DNA of 64,000 bases from Helicobacter cynogastricus (GTDB lineage Bacteria > Campylobacterota > Campylobacteria > Campylobacterales > Helicobacteraceae). A program made the position numbers and the translations under genes. The stretch covers positions 440,410 through 504,409 of the forward strand of contig NZ_FZMQ01000005.1 of the NCBI RefSeq assembly GCF_900197855.1, written 5' to 3'. The notes beneath the pieces were generated by a model that saw only the letters and a program-made list of their open reading frames with translations, was not told where the DNA came from and did not search any database. Numbering within the stretch: the stretch's first letter is position 1; each line of letters opens with the position of its first letter. Positions 55,649 through 64,000 of the stretch are shown in pieces.

Positions 55649-57502
55649 ATGGAAGCATTGATAGGTATGCAAGATTTCAATGTTTATGGGCAGGAGAGCG
55701 CGTATTTAGAGAAAGTATGTGCCTCATTAAGAGATCGCATTTTAGAAGTGGTCAGCGCAAAGGGGGGGCATTTGAGCTCTTCACTAGGCGCGACAGAACT
55801 CATTGTAGGTCTGCATAGCGTCTTTAACAAGGACAAACACCCCTTTATTTTTGACACCAGCCACCAAGCCTACGCGCACAAACTTCTCACCGGGCGTTTT
55901 GAAGTCTTTGACACCTTGCGCCAATTCAATGGAGTCAGTGGATTTTGCCGTCCTAGCGAATCTATTTATGACTACTTCATTGCCGGGCATAGCTCTACAG
56001 CGATCTCTGTGGGCGTGGGCGTGGCTAAGGCGTACGCGCTCTTGGGAAAGAGCGAAGTACCCGTTGTGGTGGTGGGCGATGGGAGCTTGAGCGCGGGGCT
56101 GGCTTATGAAGCCCTGAATGAACTAGGCGATCGCAAATACCCGCTTGTGATTCTGCTCAATGATAATGAAATGAGCATTTCTCAGCCCATTGGGGCGATT
56201 AGCAACGCCCTCTCTCAGTTGATGGCGCGCCCGCTTTATCAATCGTTTCGCGACAAGGTCAAGAGTGTTTTAAAGAGCATGCCTGAGGGGGTGAATTACT
56301 TAGCCAACCGCCTAGAAGAATCCTTTAAGCTCATCACTCCGGGGATTTTCTTTGAAGAGCTGGGTATTAGCTACATGGGCCCTCTTGATGGGCATGACTT
56401 AGAAGCTATTGTGCAAGCCCTCAAACTGGCAAAAGAGACCAAAGTACCTCTACTCATCCACGCTCAAACCACCAAAGGCAAGGGCTATAAGATCGCCGAG
56501 GGGCCTTATGAAAAATGGCATGGCGTGGGGCCTTTTGATCTGGCCACTGGCTTGCCCACAAAACCCAAGAGCTCTAAACTCAGCCCTACAGAAGTATACG
56601 CCCAAACCTTACTCACATGCGCAACTGAGGATGCAAAGATCGTAGGGGTAACTGCGGCTATGCCCGGGGGCACGGGGCTAGGCAAACTCATAGACACTTA
56701 CCCTACGCGCTTTTGGGATGTAGGCATTGCCGAACAACATGGGGTAACCTCTATGGCAGCACTGGCTAAAGAGGGCTTTAAACCCTTTGTGAGCATTTAT
56801 TCTACCTTCTTGCAACGCGCCTTTGATCAAATCGTGCACGATGTGGCGATCATGTCCCTACCTGTGAAATTTGCCATCGATCGCGCCGGCATTGTGGGTG
56901 AAGATGGCGAAACCCATCAGGGTTTGCTAGACATCGCCTATCTGCGCCCCATTCCCAACATGGTTTTATTGGCCCCTAGAGATAACGCCACTTTAGTGCA
57001 CGCGATCACCTACGCACGCGATCACCACAGCAGTCCCTGCGCGTTCCGCTACCCGCGCGGGGGTTTCTTGCTTGAAGAGGGGATTTTTGAGGCAAAACCC
57101 TATGTTCTTGGGCAATGCGAATTACTCAAATCTGAGGGAGAAATTTTATTTATCGGTTATGGCAATGGACTAGGACGGGCGTATCAAACCCTCAAGCGAC
57201 TAGAAAACCTAGAAATCGCGCTTTTAGATTTGCGTTTTCTCAAACCCCTTGACCCCGCGCTAAAAGAGATTTTACCCCACTATGCGCGCCTGTATGTCTT
57301 TAGCGACTCTTATATCTATGGAGGCGTGGGGAGCGCGCTTTTAGAGTTCTTAGCCCAAATAGGGCATTCCCCCCAAAGCTTTAAAAGCTTTGAAGTCCCC
57401 GATCGCTTTATCTTGCATGGAAATACCGCCCTAGTAGAGCAGAGCTTAGGCATCGATCCAGATACTTTAGCCCGTCAAGTCTTGAAAGATTGCAAGGTGT
57501 AG
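55649..57502 (+). CDS. dxs: 1-deoxy-D-xylulose-5-phosphate synthase
   Basis: Thiamine-diphosphate enzyme that starts the MEP isoprenoid pathway from pyruvate and glyceraldehyde 3-phosphate; 617 aa. Family segments: GHLSSSLGATELIVGLH, AGHSSTAIS, ThDP-binding VGDGSLSAGLAYEALN with NDNEMSIS, and the transketolase central domain DRAGIVGEDGETHQGLLDI. It follows fliH by one base, as in H. pylori, so isoprenoid synthesis is driven from a flagellar operon. Confidence 0.96.
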   Translation: MEALIGMQDFNVYGQESAYLEKVCASLRDRILEVVSAKGGHLSSSLGATELIVGLHSVFNKDKHPFIFDTSHQAYAHKLLTGRFEVFDTLRQFNGVSGFCRPSESIYDYFIAGHSSTAISVGVGVAKAYALLGKSEVPVVVVGDGSLSAGLAYEALNELGDRKYPLVILLNDNEMSISQPIGAISNALSQLMARPLYQSFRDKVKSVLKSMPEGVNYLANRLEESFKLITPGIFFEELGISYMGPLDGHDLEAIVQALKLAKETKVPLLIHAQTTKGKGYKIAEGPYEKWHGVGPFDLATGLPTKPKSSKLSPTEVYAQTLLTCATEDAKIVGVTAAMPGGTGLGKLIDTYPTRFWDVGIAEQHGVTSMAALAKEGFKPFVSIYSTFLQRAFDQIVHDVAIMSLPVKFAIDRAGIVGEDGETHQGLLDIAYLRPIPNMVLLAPRDNATLVHAITYARDHHSSPCAFRYPRGGFLLEEGIFEAKPYVLGQCELLKSEGEILFIGYGNGLGRAYQTLKRLENLEIALLDLRFLKPLDPALKEILPHYARLYVFSDSYIYGGVGSALLEFLAQIGHSPQSFKSFEVPDRFILHGNTALVEQSLGIDPDTLARQVLKDCKV

Positions 57503-57640
57503 TTTCTTCCTACCAACCAGTCTATCAGTCAGCCATTTCTAAAAAACTCCTAGATGCTCTGAGTTTTGCTATAAGAAACGCAGAGCCAACACATGAGGTT
57601 CAATATTCAAAAAAATAAAAACTAGAAGAAACAAAAACGA

Positions 57641-57681
57641 AGGAGGGGATAGCTCAAAGCCATCCTAGTCCCCTCCTTTTT
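57641..57681. terminator. Bidirectional rho-independent terminator
   Basis: GGAGGGGA (57642-57649) pairs with TCCCCTCC (57669-57676), extended by TAG/CTA with one bulge, and is followed by TTTTT on the plus strand. On the minus strand the same stem is followed by a T-rich stretch. It can end both the fli-dxs transcript and the convergent His-rich gene, whose stop lies at 57685. Confidence 0.85.
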
Positions 57682-57684
57682 AAA

Positions 57685-58278
57685 CTATTCGTGGTGTTCG
57701 CCACCTTCTTGTTTTACTTCTTTATGTTCCTCAGTTTTAGCAGGAGCAGGTTTGCTAGCTTCGGGTTTTTGCTCTTCAGCTTTGGGGGCGGGTTGTTTAG
57801 CTTCTCCCTTGCTTTCATGCTTCATGCCTCCATGCCCATGTTTGTTTCCATGTCCATGGTGTTTGCTTCCATGTTTTTTAGTATGCTTATGCGCGCAAAG
57901 AAGCTCACGCTTTTTAGTCTTGCACACCTGTACATCTAAGCCCATACCTACCAATTCATCATGACTATGATCTTTTTTCTTTTCCTCAAGTGCACTAGCC
58001 ACCTCTTTGCGCAAAGCAACAAAATCTTTCGCACTCATTTTGGCAAGATTAGTTCTGTAGGTTCGATCTAGCTTCATTTTGAAATTAGCGCGCGCTTTAC
58101 CTTTCAAGGTTTTAAGACGCTTGGCCACCTCCATTTGATAATCCAAAACATCCTCAGCGTTATGCAAAGTGCCCGCTAATTTTACAAACTCTTTTGTATT
58201 TAGATGAGAATAATCCTCCGCATGGGCTACACCCAAAGCCAAAGCACCCATCATCACAAGACCTAAAAAACGACGCAT
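57685..58278 (-). CDS. Secreted protein with His-rich C-terminus (DUF1104-like)
   Basis: 197 aa from the ATG at 58278, supported by AAAGGG upstream. Signal peptide RRFLGLVMMGALALGVAHA, cleavage before EDYSH. The helical core (residues 22-115, NTKEFVKLAGTL to FVALRKEVASAL) resembles the Helicobacter DUF1104 family. It is followed by a Cys pair (VCKTKKRELLC), a His/Gly/Lys-rich stretch with about a dozen His (KHTKKHGSKHHGHG), then a Pro/Ala/Glu tail. The His stretch probably binds nickel, zinc or copper in the periplasm; the exact role is unknown. Confidence 0.75.
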   Translation of the reverse strand: MRRFLGLVMMGALALGVAHAEDYSHLNTKEFVKLAGTLHNAEDVLDYQMEVAKRLKTLKGKARANFKMKLDRTYRTNLAKMSAKDFVALRKEVASALEEKKKDHSHDELVGMGLDVQVCKTKKRELLCAHKHTKKHGSKHHGHGNKHGHGGMKHESKGEAKQPAPKAEEQKPEASKPAPAKTEEHKEVKQEGGEHHE

Positions 58279-58320
58279 AAAAAACCCTTTCATAAAGCAA
58301 GATTTAAAAAAACAAGCGGG

Positions 58321-58326
58321 ATTATA
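58321..58326 (-). promoter_or_regulatory. -10 element of the His-rich protein gene
   Basis: TATAAT on the minus strand (context GGCTATAATCC), 42 bases before the ATG at 58278. Predicted transcription start is near 58314. Confidence 0.55.
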
Positions 58327-58399
58327 GCCAAGATCTATTAAATTTGAGCTTAATACCGCAGGTTGCTTGATTCGATTTTCAACCACAATTCATAAGAGA

Positions 58400-58486
58400 T
58401 GGTACCAAAAGTCGGACTCGAACCGACACGAGGTTGCCCCCACCAGATTTTGAGTCTAGCGTGTCTACCAATTCCACCATTTTGGC
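58400..58486 (-). tRNA. tRNA-Leu (anticodon CAA)
   Basis: 87 bases with encoded CCA and the long class II variable arm. Acceptor GCCAAAA/TTTTGGT (one G-T pair), anticodon stem CTAGA/TCTGG with loop CTCAAAA, anticodon CAA. T-loop GGTTCGAGTCC is canonical. Confidence 0.95.
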
Positions 58487-58545
58487 ACAAAAACCTTCAA
58501 ATTGTGCCCAGCCATTGCATGCAACTAGCAAATGCTACGCATTCG

Positions 58546-58630
58546 TGGTGCACTGGGCGAGAGTCGAACTCGCACGAGTTGCCTCACCACCCCCTCAAGA
58601 TGGCGTGTCTACCAATTCCACCACCAGTGC
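58546..58630 (-). tRNA. tRNA-Leu (anticodon GAG)
   Basis: 85 bases with encoded CCA and long variable arm. Acceptor GCACTGG/CCAGTGC, anticodon stem CCATC/GGTGG (one T-G pair), loop TTGAGGG, anticodon GAG. It lies 59 bases upstream of tRNA-Leu(CAA) and 19 bases after atpE on the same strand. Confidence 0.95.
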
Positions 58631-58649
58631 AAACCCCCTCCTATTAAGA

Positions 58650-58961
58650 TTATCCTAAAAACGGATTGCTGTAAACAGCAATAATTGCAAATACCAAAGT
58701 ATAGATGACTTGCGCTTCAATCATCGCCATCGCGATGAACATGGTTGTTAGAAGTTTCCCTCCCACTCCCGGATTGCGGGCTGTGCCTGTGATAGCAGCA
58801 GCAGCAGCGTTGCCCATTCCAATGGCTCCCCCACAAGCAGCTACCCCCAAACCTACAACCGCTCCCACAATGGAGTAGGATTTAATCATTTCCACACCAC
58901 TAATATCCGCCCCAAAGGCCAATCCAACCATCCCCAAAAAGAAAAGCGCGAAAAACCTCAT
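58650..58961 (-). CDS. atpE: F0F1 ATP synthase subunit c
   Basis: Rotor-ring proteolipid, 103 aa, starting at the ATG at 58961. A hydrophobic leader precedes the first transmembrane helix (IVGAVVGLGVAACGGAIGMG); the loop carries TARNPG; the second helix has the ion-binding Glu in MAMIEAQVIYTLVF. It is separate from the rest of the atp operon, as in H. pylori HP1212. Confidence 0.95.
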   Translation of the reverse strand: MRFFALFFLGMVGLAFGADISGVEMIKSYSIVGAVVGLGVAACGGAIGMGNAAAAAITGTARNPGVGGKLLTTMFIAMAMIEAQVIYTLVFAIIAVYSNPFLG

Positions 58962-59032
58962 ACACAACTCCACATCGTTATTAGAATATTGCTAAGCGCA
59001 AAGTCTTATTATGGCATTCCCAAACTTAATTT

Positions 59033-61072
59033 TCAAGCCAAATCTACATCAATTTTACCACTATCATCGTGGATAGCGATAATCTGGCACTCCAAAGTAT
59101 GGTTTTCTATCAAGGAATCTTTATGTATACCGCGTTTTTCTAAATAACTCTTATGTAAAAGCGCATCCCCACCTCGAGGCAAGCGCACAAAAATTCCAAA
59201 ATCAACCGCTTTCTTTATTTCTACTTCCAATACCTCTCCTAGATAATAGGGTTGGAATCCCACTATCTCTAAAATACATTCTTTAGCTTCCAAAACATTT
59301 TGAGCACTTCCACTAATACATACCGCTCCGCTCATCTTATCTAGCTCAACTTGTACTTCAAAACGCTCAATAAGCTCTTTAATGTTTTTGCCAGCAGGTC
59401 CTATAATAGTGGCAATTTTTTTAGGCGGTACAGAAAAACTCTCTTGGGTGGGCAGAGCATCTTTGTTGGGGATAATGTGCTCAATGGCATGTTCCATGCA
59501 TTCTAAGATTGCTCCACGCGCTTCTTTGGCCTGCTGGAGAATTTGAGATAAGAGTGCTAAGGAGAGGCCTGCAATTTTGGTATCCATTTGCAAAGCCACC
59601 ACGCCTTCTAAAGTACCGGCAATTTTAAAATCCATATCCCCCTGCATGTCCTCTAGGGCACTAATATCGCTTAAAATCGCCTTTTCTTCTCCTTGCACAA
59701 TCAACCCCATAGCTACACCCGCGATCAAGGATTTCAATTTAACCCCGCTCGCATAGAGTGCTAACGATCCCCCACACACGCTAGCCATTGAACTCGATCC
59801 ATTGGATTCTAAAATTTCTGAAACAAGACGAATAGTCTGATCAGCTTCTAAAATCGATCCTTGCAAGGCGCACTTTGCTAGATTGCCATGCCCAATCTCT
59901 CTGCGACCCGGCGCGCCCAAAGGAGTTGCTTCTCCCACACTAAAAGGAGGGAAGTTATAATGGAACATAAAACGCTCTTTATGCAATCCATCCAGATTTT
60001 CTTGCAACTTGGCATCATTGGGCCCTCCCACAGTACAAACAACTAAAGCCTGAGTGTGTCCACGCGTAAAAAGCGCGCTCCCGTGGCAATGAGGCAATAG
60101 ATTAGTTTCAATAGAAATAGGACGAATGGTTTCAAAACCACGCCCATCTGGACGCGTCTTGGTGCGTAAAATTTCCTCACGGACGCATTTATGAGTGTAA
60201 TGTTCTAAACCTTTTTGAATCTGTCCAAGGGTATAGGAATGTCCATTTTCTTGCAAGGTGTGTGCGATGGCAGTGCTTAAATGAGCAAAATCTACTTCTC
60301 TCTCGCTTTTTGCCATTTGTGTTTTCATCTCCAAAATTTGCGCATGGAAGTGTTTTTCCAAAAGAAGTTCTAAGTGGGAATTTGGAGGGGTGGGGATATT
60401 GATAGCAAGAGGAGCTTTTCTATGAGGGGCAAAGCTTTTTTGAAACTGCAAACAATTTTCGCGGATGTGTTTTTGCGCTTTTTCTAGCAAATCTAAAAGA
60501 GTGGCCTCTGGCAAACTCTCTTGAGAATGCATTTCAACCATGAGCAGTGCCTCAGAAGTGCCAGAAACATAAAGATTGAGGTCGCTTTTTTGTAACTCTG
60601 TGACACTAGGATTACAAACAATCTTCTCTCCTATTCTGGCCAAACGCACTGCAGCCACATTTTCAATACCAAGATTAGCCAAGTAAAGCGCGTTAGCAGC
60701 GGCATGTAGAGCACAGACTTGCAAATCACTTTCTTGGTCATGACTGAGTACTAATAAGGTAATTTGCGTAGGGTGAGAATAATCTTTGGCAAAAAGAGGG
60801 CGCAGGCTCCGATCGATAGTGCGCGAAGTGAGAGTTTCAAATTCGCTGAGTTTACCTTCGCGTTTGTTAAACCCTCCTGGAATGCGTCCTATGGCGTAAG
60901 CTCTTTGGCTAAAATGCACACTGAGAGGCAGAAAATTTTCCTCGACACAAGCTTTATCTATCATAATAGTTGCCAAGATCACACAGCCTTTATGGCGGTA
61001 AAGAAGCGCGCTGGTGGCCTGTTTAGCAATATCGTTAAGACGATATTCTTCATGATTAATACGAATGGTCAT
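59033..61072 (-). CDS. pnp: Polyribonucleotide nucleotidyltransferase
   Basis: 3'-5' phosphorolytic exoribonuclease, 679 aa. Two RNase PH domains (GFNKREGKLSEFETLTSR in the first; TRGHTQALVVCTVG, FPPFSVGEA and GRREIGHGNLAK in the second), a KH domain (KIATIIGPAGKNIKELIE) and a C-terminal S1 domain (GEVLEVEIKKAVDFGIFVRL). It starts within the last codons of the phosphoribosyltransferase gene (four-base overlap). H. pylori HP1213 is the orthologue. Confidence 0.96.
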   Translation of the reverse strand: MTIRINHEEYRLNDIAKQATSALLYRHKGCVILATIMIDKACVEENFLPLSVHFSQRAYAIGRIPGGFNKREGKLSEFETLTSRTIDRSLRPLFAKDYSHPTQITLLVLSHDQESDLQVCALHAAANALYLANLGIENVAAVRLARIGEKIVCNPSVTELQKSDLNLYVSGTSEALLMVEMHSQESLPEATLLDLLEKAQKHIRENCLQFQKSFAPHRKAPLAINIPTPPNSHLELLLEKHFHAQILEMKTQMAKSEREVDFAHLSTAIAHTLQENGHSYTLGQIQKGLEHYTHKCVREEILRTKTRPDGRGFETIRPISIETNLLPHCHGSALFTRGHTQALVVCTVGGPNDAKLQENLDGLHKERFMFHYNFPPFSVGEATPLGAPGRREIGHGNLAKCALQGSILEADQTIRLVSEILESNGSSSMASVCGGSLALYASGVKLKSLIAGVAMGLIVQGEEKAILSDISALEDMQGDMDFKIAGTLEGVVALQMDTKIAGLSLALLSQILQQAKEARGAILECMEHAIEHIIPNKDALPTQESFSVPPKKIATIIGPAGKNIKELIERFEVQVELDKMSGAVCISGSAQNVLEAKECILEIVGFQPYYLGEVLEVEIKKAVDFGIFVRLPRGGDALLHKSYLEKRGIHKDSLIENHTLECQIIAIHDDSGKIDVDLA

Positions 61073-61749
61073 GATTCTCCTTTAGAAGTTGGTTTAATAG
61101 AAGCTGAAAAAAAAGCTTCAATCTCAGCTGGACTCAAATCTACAGATTTCTTATAGTAGTGTTGGATAGATACAAAAAAATCGGGGCGGTAAACACTCAC
61201 CACATTATCACAGATAAGGCTAAGGTGTTCGTCCACAGATTTAGGCAAGATCGGAGTTAGCACAGAGATACTTTTAGCCTGTTTATCCATACAAGTTTGA
61301 ATCGCTAGGCCGGCTGTGATACCTGTTTCGATGCCTTGATCGACCAATAAAACATTTTTATGTGCCAAGGATTTAAGCATATTGCCCTTGCGAAATTTAT
61401 AAATTTTAGAGAGAATTTCCTCTTCATAGACCCGTTTGGCCTCTCCATAAACATAATCCAAACTGATTTCAAAAGCTTGAATGAGCTTTTCGTGCATGAT
61501 AATATCCATCCCTTCGCTCACAAGCGCGATTTCGCATTCACGATTCAAAGGCGCGTAAATAGAACCACTGAAAAAAAAATCTCGATCTATGCGGAATTTA
61601 CTAGACAAAGCATTGGCATATTTGATGCCACTTAGACTGGTTGCTAATACAATAGCATTATGTAGGTCTAAATGGCGTACCATGACCTCATTCATAAGTT
61701 TGTCTAAAGCATCTTGGTGATCCTCAAAACAACAATCTTGTACATTCAT
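61069..61749 (-). CDS. Phosphoribosyltransferase-family protein
   Basis: A 226-aa protein with a type I PRT fold. The PRPP-binding loop region is VLLVDQGIETGITAGLAIQ, where the normal acidic pair is D-Q rather than D-D, followed by the usual hydrophobic strand (SISVLTPILP). A central insertion of about 60 helical residues separates it from the N-terminal strands. The substrate is unknown; similar proteins were annotated as ComF- or Rv0571c-like hydrolases. Overlaps lptD and pnp by four bases each, so it is in one operon with outer-membrane LPS transport and RNA decay genes. Confidence 0.78.
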   Translation of the reverse strand: MNVQDCCFEDHQDALDKLMNEVMVRHLDLHNAIVLATSLSGIKYANALSSKFRIDRDFFFSGSIYAPLNRECEIALVSEGMDIIMHEKLIQAFEISLDYVYGEAKRVYEEEILSKIYKFRKGNMLKSLAHKNVLLVDQGIETGITAGLAIQTCMDKQAKSISVLTPILPKSVDEHLSLICDNVVSVYRPDFFVSIQHYYKKSVDLSPAEIEAFFSASIKPTSKGES

Positions 61750-64000
61750 TGTTTTAACTGCCGATAGGTGATATTGGTTTTGGTGATGGGAGAAAAATCT
61801 AGTTCTAGTTTGACATAGTTGTTCTCATAGATTCTTAGAGGATCGGCTGGGTCATTGGTGAGCACGGGTCGGCGGCGGTTCACAAACATCAAGCCAATTC
61901 CAAAGCAACGAATTTTTTTGAAGATGCCAATATCCCAGTTGAGCACGACATTATTCTTAATATCATAACCAATAGAGCTAGTGAGTGAGAACCATCGGAA
62001 ATCATTGCTAAGACCAGCTTTAAGGTAGTTGGAACTATTTTCTACGATTTTATTAATGCCGTTGTCATTAAAATTAGACTTAAGGTAATAAGAGACATTG
62101 GCATTCAGAAACTTGTAGTTATAATTGGCGTTGATAGAAACCTCATCAAGGCTGTTGTAGTACCATGAGTAAAAAAGAGTGCCGTAGATATTGAGACCCT
62201 TAAGAGGGGAAAAGCCTATTTTAGTTTCCATAGGCGTGCGGAAAAAAGAAACTTTATCGGAAAAATCTAGGGCTTGAGAGATACGCCAATAAAACATTTC
62301 TTGGCCATCAATCCCATAAAGGTATTGGGTAAGATTCAAATTAAGTTGCCCCTTAGAGGGGTTACGTTCAATGATAGCTGAGGGATTCCATACAGAATCA
62401 TAAACCTGCCCTCGATAATCATAATTGCTGAGGGTGTCTGAGGTAAAATCGTTGCGCGCCTGCGCGCTCAATATATACATTTGATCGTTAAAAAGCCCAT
62501 TAGTAAAATTATAATAAGTCCCCTGTAAAACAGCTTCTAATTGCATAGTGTGCAGAAGTTTGTTATATTCTCGCGCCAAATCTGTATTGAGATAGAGGGC
62601 GTAAGAGCCAGAAAAGGCGTTCCCATAGTTGCGACTCACGCCTTGTACACTGGGGATATAGCTATTTTTTTGATCCGTCATCACCACATTGCTAAAATTG
62701 AAAGTGTTCCAAAGCCCCACAGAAAGATATTTTTTAAAGAGAGAGAATTGTATGCCCAAAGGTACTTTGGCACTATTTTGCAAATACCCATAGCCCACTT
62801 GGCGCACAATGTCATGAAACTGGTAATCTAAAGAATAAAGGAGATGTCTCCAGCCCAAAGGGGCTAAATACTTGTGATATTGCAAGCTGGGAAGAGATTG
62901 AAAAGTGCGATCATTATTGATCTTGTTGAGGTTAAGAAAATACTTGAGATTCAAACCATAATAATTATTATTGGTTTGAACATAGTAATTGCCTCTTGAC
63001 ATGTGTGTGGCATCCGTGATGCGCTGATTAATTTTCTCAAAGCGCACATAGTCCAAATCATTCATATAGAGAAAATCAAGATAAAAGGCATTATCTACAT
63101 GAGATTTTAGACCAAAATACTTTTGTAAAACCTGACGACTAGCCTGCAGGGCTTCAAAACCAAAAACATTTTGGTTGCGCAAATTATATTGCTTGGTGTA
63201 GCGATCGTAGTTGCGAAAATAACGCATATTAAACAAAAGCTTATCTTGGTGCTTATTGACCATTCTAAAATTAAAATTTAGTCCTAAACCCCTCTTGGAG
63301 CGAATTTGAGGGGTTAAAGTCATGTCCCAAGAATCCCTAGGAGCAATGTAGATAGGTTGTAAGTAAATAAAGCCAGCTAAGTTAGAAGTGCCAAATTCTG
63401 GGTAGAGAAGTCCGCTGGTGCGTTTGGTGCTAGTAGACATAAAAACATAGGGCAAGTAGAGAACAGGAATATTTCCTAGATAAATCTTAGGATTCCACAA
63501 GCTCAAATGAGATTTATCCGCATTAAAAGAGCCTGAAGTAGCGTTGACATGCCAAATAGGGTTTTCTACACTACAGCCTGAAGCTGTGAGGTTTTTAATG
63601 TGATAGGTATTTTGATTGGCATGGGCAATATCTGCACTAATCCATATCCCACTCACACTATCTTGTACATAAAAGGGAAAAATGAGCTCATAACGCTCAT
63701 TGAGTTTGATCTTGATGTGCTCGGCACGCACTAAAAGCCCCTCACCTCTGTAAATCTTGACATTTCCATTAAGAGTGGCCTCTTTTGTCTCTGTGTTATA
63801 GGAAACTTCATCAGCCATGATATATACATCGTAGTTGAGCAGGATCGCATGTCCAGTGGCTGTAACAATGCGATTTTTAGCTTCCACATGGTCGGCCAAA
63901 AGCTCAAAAATTTTATGATTTTTCTTGTCAAATTTTTGCACAGCAACTTGTTGCTTTGCTTCCACACTCGTCCACAAAATCCAACATAAAAGAACAAAGC
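61746..64000 (-). CDS. lptD: LPS-assembly protein LptD (OstA/Imp), 5' end cut by window edge
   Basis: Outer-membrane beta-barrel that inserts LPS with LptE. The frame stays open to the right edge, where it encodes a signal-peptide core (FVLLCWILWTSVEA), so only a few N-terminal residues are missing. The OstA/LptD N-terminal domain is about ILLNYDVYIMADEVSYNTET to TLNGNVKIYRGE; then IPVLYLPYVF and RTSGLLYPEFG, a hallmark of LptD, and a long aromatic-rich barrel ending NITYRQLKQ. Cysteines are few (GCSVENP and RCFGIG), so the E. coli disulphide pattern is not conserved. Confidence 0.92.
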   Translation of the reverse strand, partial: FVLLCWILWTSVEAKQQVAVQKFDKKNHKIFELLADHVEAKNRIVTATGHAILLNYDVYIMADEVSYNTETKEATLNGNVKIYRGEGLLVRAEHIKIKLNERYELIFPFYVQDSVSGIWISADIAHANQNTYHIKNLTASGCSVENPIWHVNATSGSFNADKSHLSLWNPKIYLGNIPVLYLPYVFMSTSTKRTSGLLYPEFGTSNLAGFIYLQPIYIAPRDSWDMTLTPQIRSKRGLGLNFNFRMVNKHQDKLLFNMRYFRNYDRYTKQYNLRNQNVFGFEALQASRQVLQKYFGLKSHVDNAFYLDFLYMNDLDYVRFEKINQRITDATHMSRGNYYVQTNNNYYGLNLKYFLNLNKINNDRTFQSLPSLQYHKYLAPLGWRHLLYSLDYQFHDIVRQVGYGYLQNSAKVPLGIQFSLFKKYLSVGLWNTFNFSNVVMTDQKNSYIPSVQGVSRNYGNAFSGSYALYLNTDLAREYNKLLHTMQLEAVLQGTYYNFTNGLFNDQMYILSAQARNDFTSDTLSNYDYRGQVYDSVWNPSAIIERNPSKGQLNLNLTQYLYGIDGQEMFYWRISQALDFSDKVSFFRTPMETKIGFSPLKGLNIYGTLFYSWYYNSLDEVSINANYNYKFLNANVSYYLKSNFNDNGINKIVENSSNYLKAGLSNDFRWFSLTSSIGYDIKNNVVLNWDIGIFKKIRCFGIGLMFVNRRRPVLTNDPADPLRIYENNYVKLELDFSPITKTNITYRQLKQ

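Noticed and set aside
58399..58658. Two plus-strand open frames of 74-82 codons
   Set aside because: They lie across the two tRNA-Leu genes on the opposite strand and are by-products of the tRNA sequences.

Overview
The window looks like chromosomal DNA of a gastric, non-pylori Helicobacter (felis/bizzozeronii/heilmannii type). Almost every housekeeping protein reads as a close relative of its H. pylori counterpart and many H. pylori gene pairs are kept (tyrS-fabX-amiA, rpsL-rpsG-fusA, S4 protein-ileS, kch-rpmB, ndk-yceD-rpmF-plsX-fabH, rpsP-khpA-rimM-trmD-rplS, fliF-fliG-fliH-dxs, pnp-atpE). Promoters show the Helicobacter pattern of a good TATAAT-like -10 with weak -35. A napA-type periplasmic nitrate reductase and an rclA-like flavoprotein, neither of which I recall from H. 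pylori 26695, argue against H. pylori itself. The assignment comes from reading the sequence, not from a search.

Layout: 1-6133 holds the end of a likely spoT, tyrS, fabX, amiA, a membrane protein and a CrdRS-like two-component pair. 6158-9157 is the rpsL-rpsG-fusA operon. 9173-10321 is a contingency locus: a 10-bp tandem repeat forms most of a short basic leader ORF, followed by a methyltransferase gene carrying a G15 tract. 10356-15918 has an S4 protein, ileS, queF and two secreted proteins of unknown function, the first apparently truncated by mutation. 15915-23770 (minus strand) carries a potassium channel, rpmB, cytochrome c peroxidase, an rclA-ansB pair, two unknown proteins, rlmH and accD. 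Five tRNA genes follow behind a consensus promoter (23834-24294). 24295-29265 holds a lipoprotein, der, an AAA+ ATPase and dnaN; 29296-36044 a lipoprotein and then long ribosomal/fatty-acid operons.

36204-48350 is an accessory, defence-type island around rnhB. It holds an ABC/OLD-like ATPase with a frameshifted partner that has a possible nuclease motif; a Sel1-repeat protein with a G12 tract; a type I-like specificity subunit split into three segments by two G15 tracts; a decayed Abi-like gene behind an inverted-repeat operator; a Fic protein; and a fused nuclease-methyltransferase subunit. The two G15 tracts are positioned so that a one-base change joins consecutive segments, so one locus could encode specificity proteins with 2, 3 or 4 recognition domains. 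This is the most unusual system in the window.

48439-64000 holds napA without other nap genes nearby, a PAP2 phosphatase, fliF-fliG-fliH-dxs, a His-rich secreted protein, two tRNA-Leu genes, atpE, and the lptD-phosphoribosyltransferase-pnp operon (lptD runs off the right edge). Four long G tracts (12-15 bases) plus a 10-bp repeat array in one 64-kb stretch show that slipped-strand phase variation is a major regulatory mode here.
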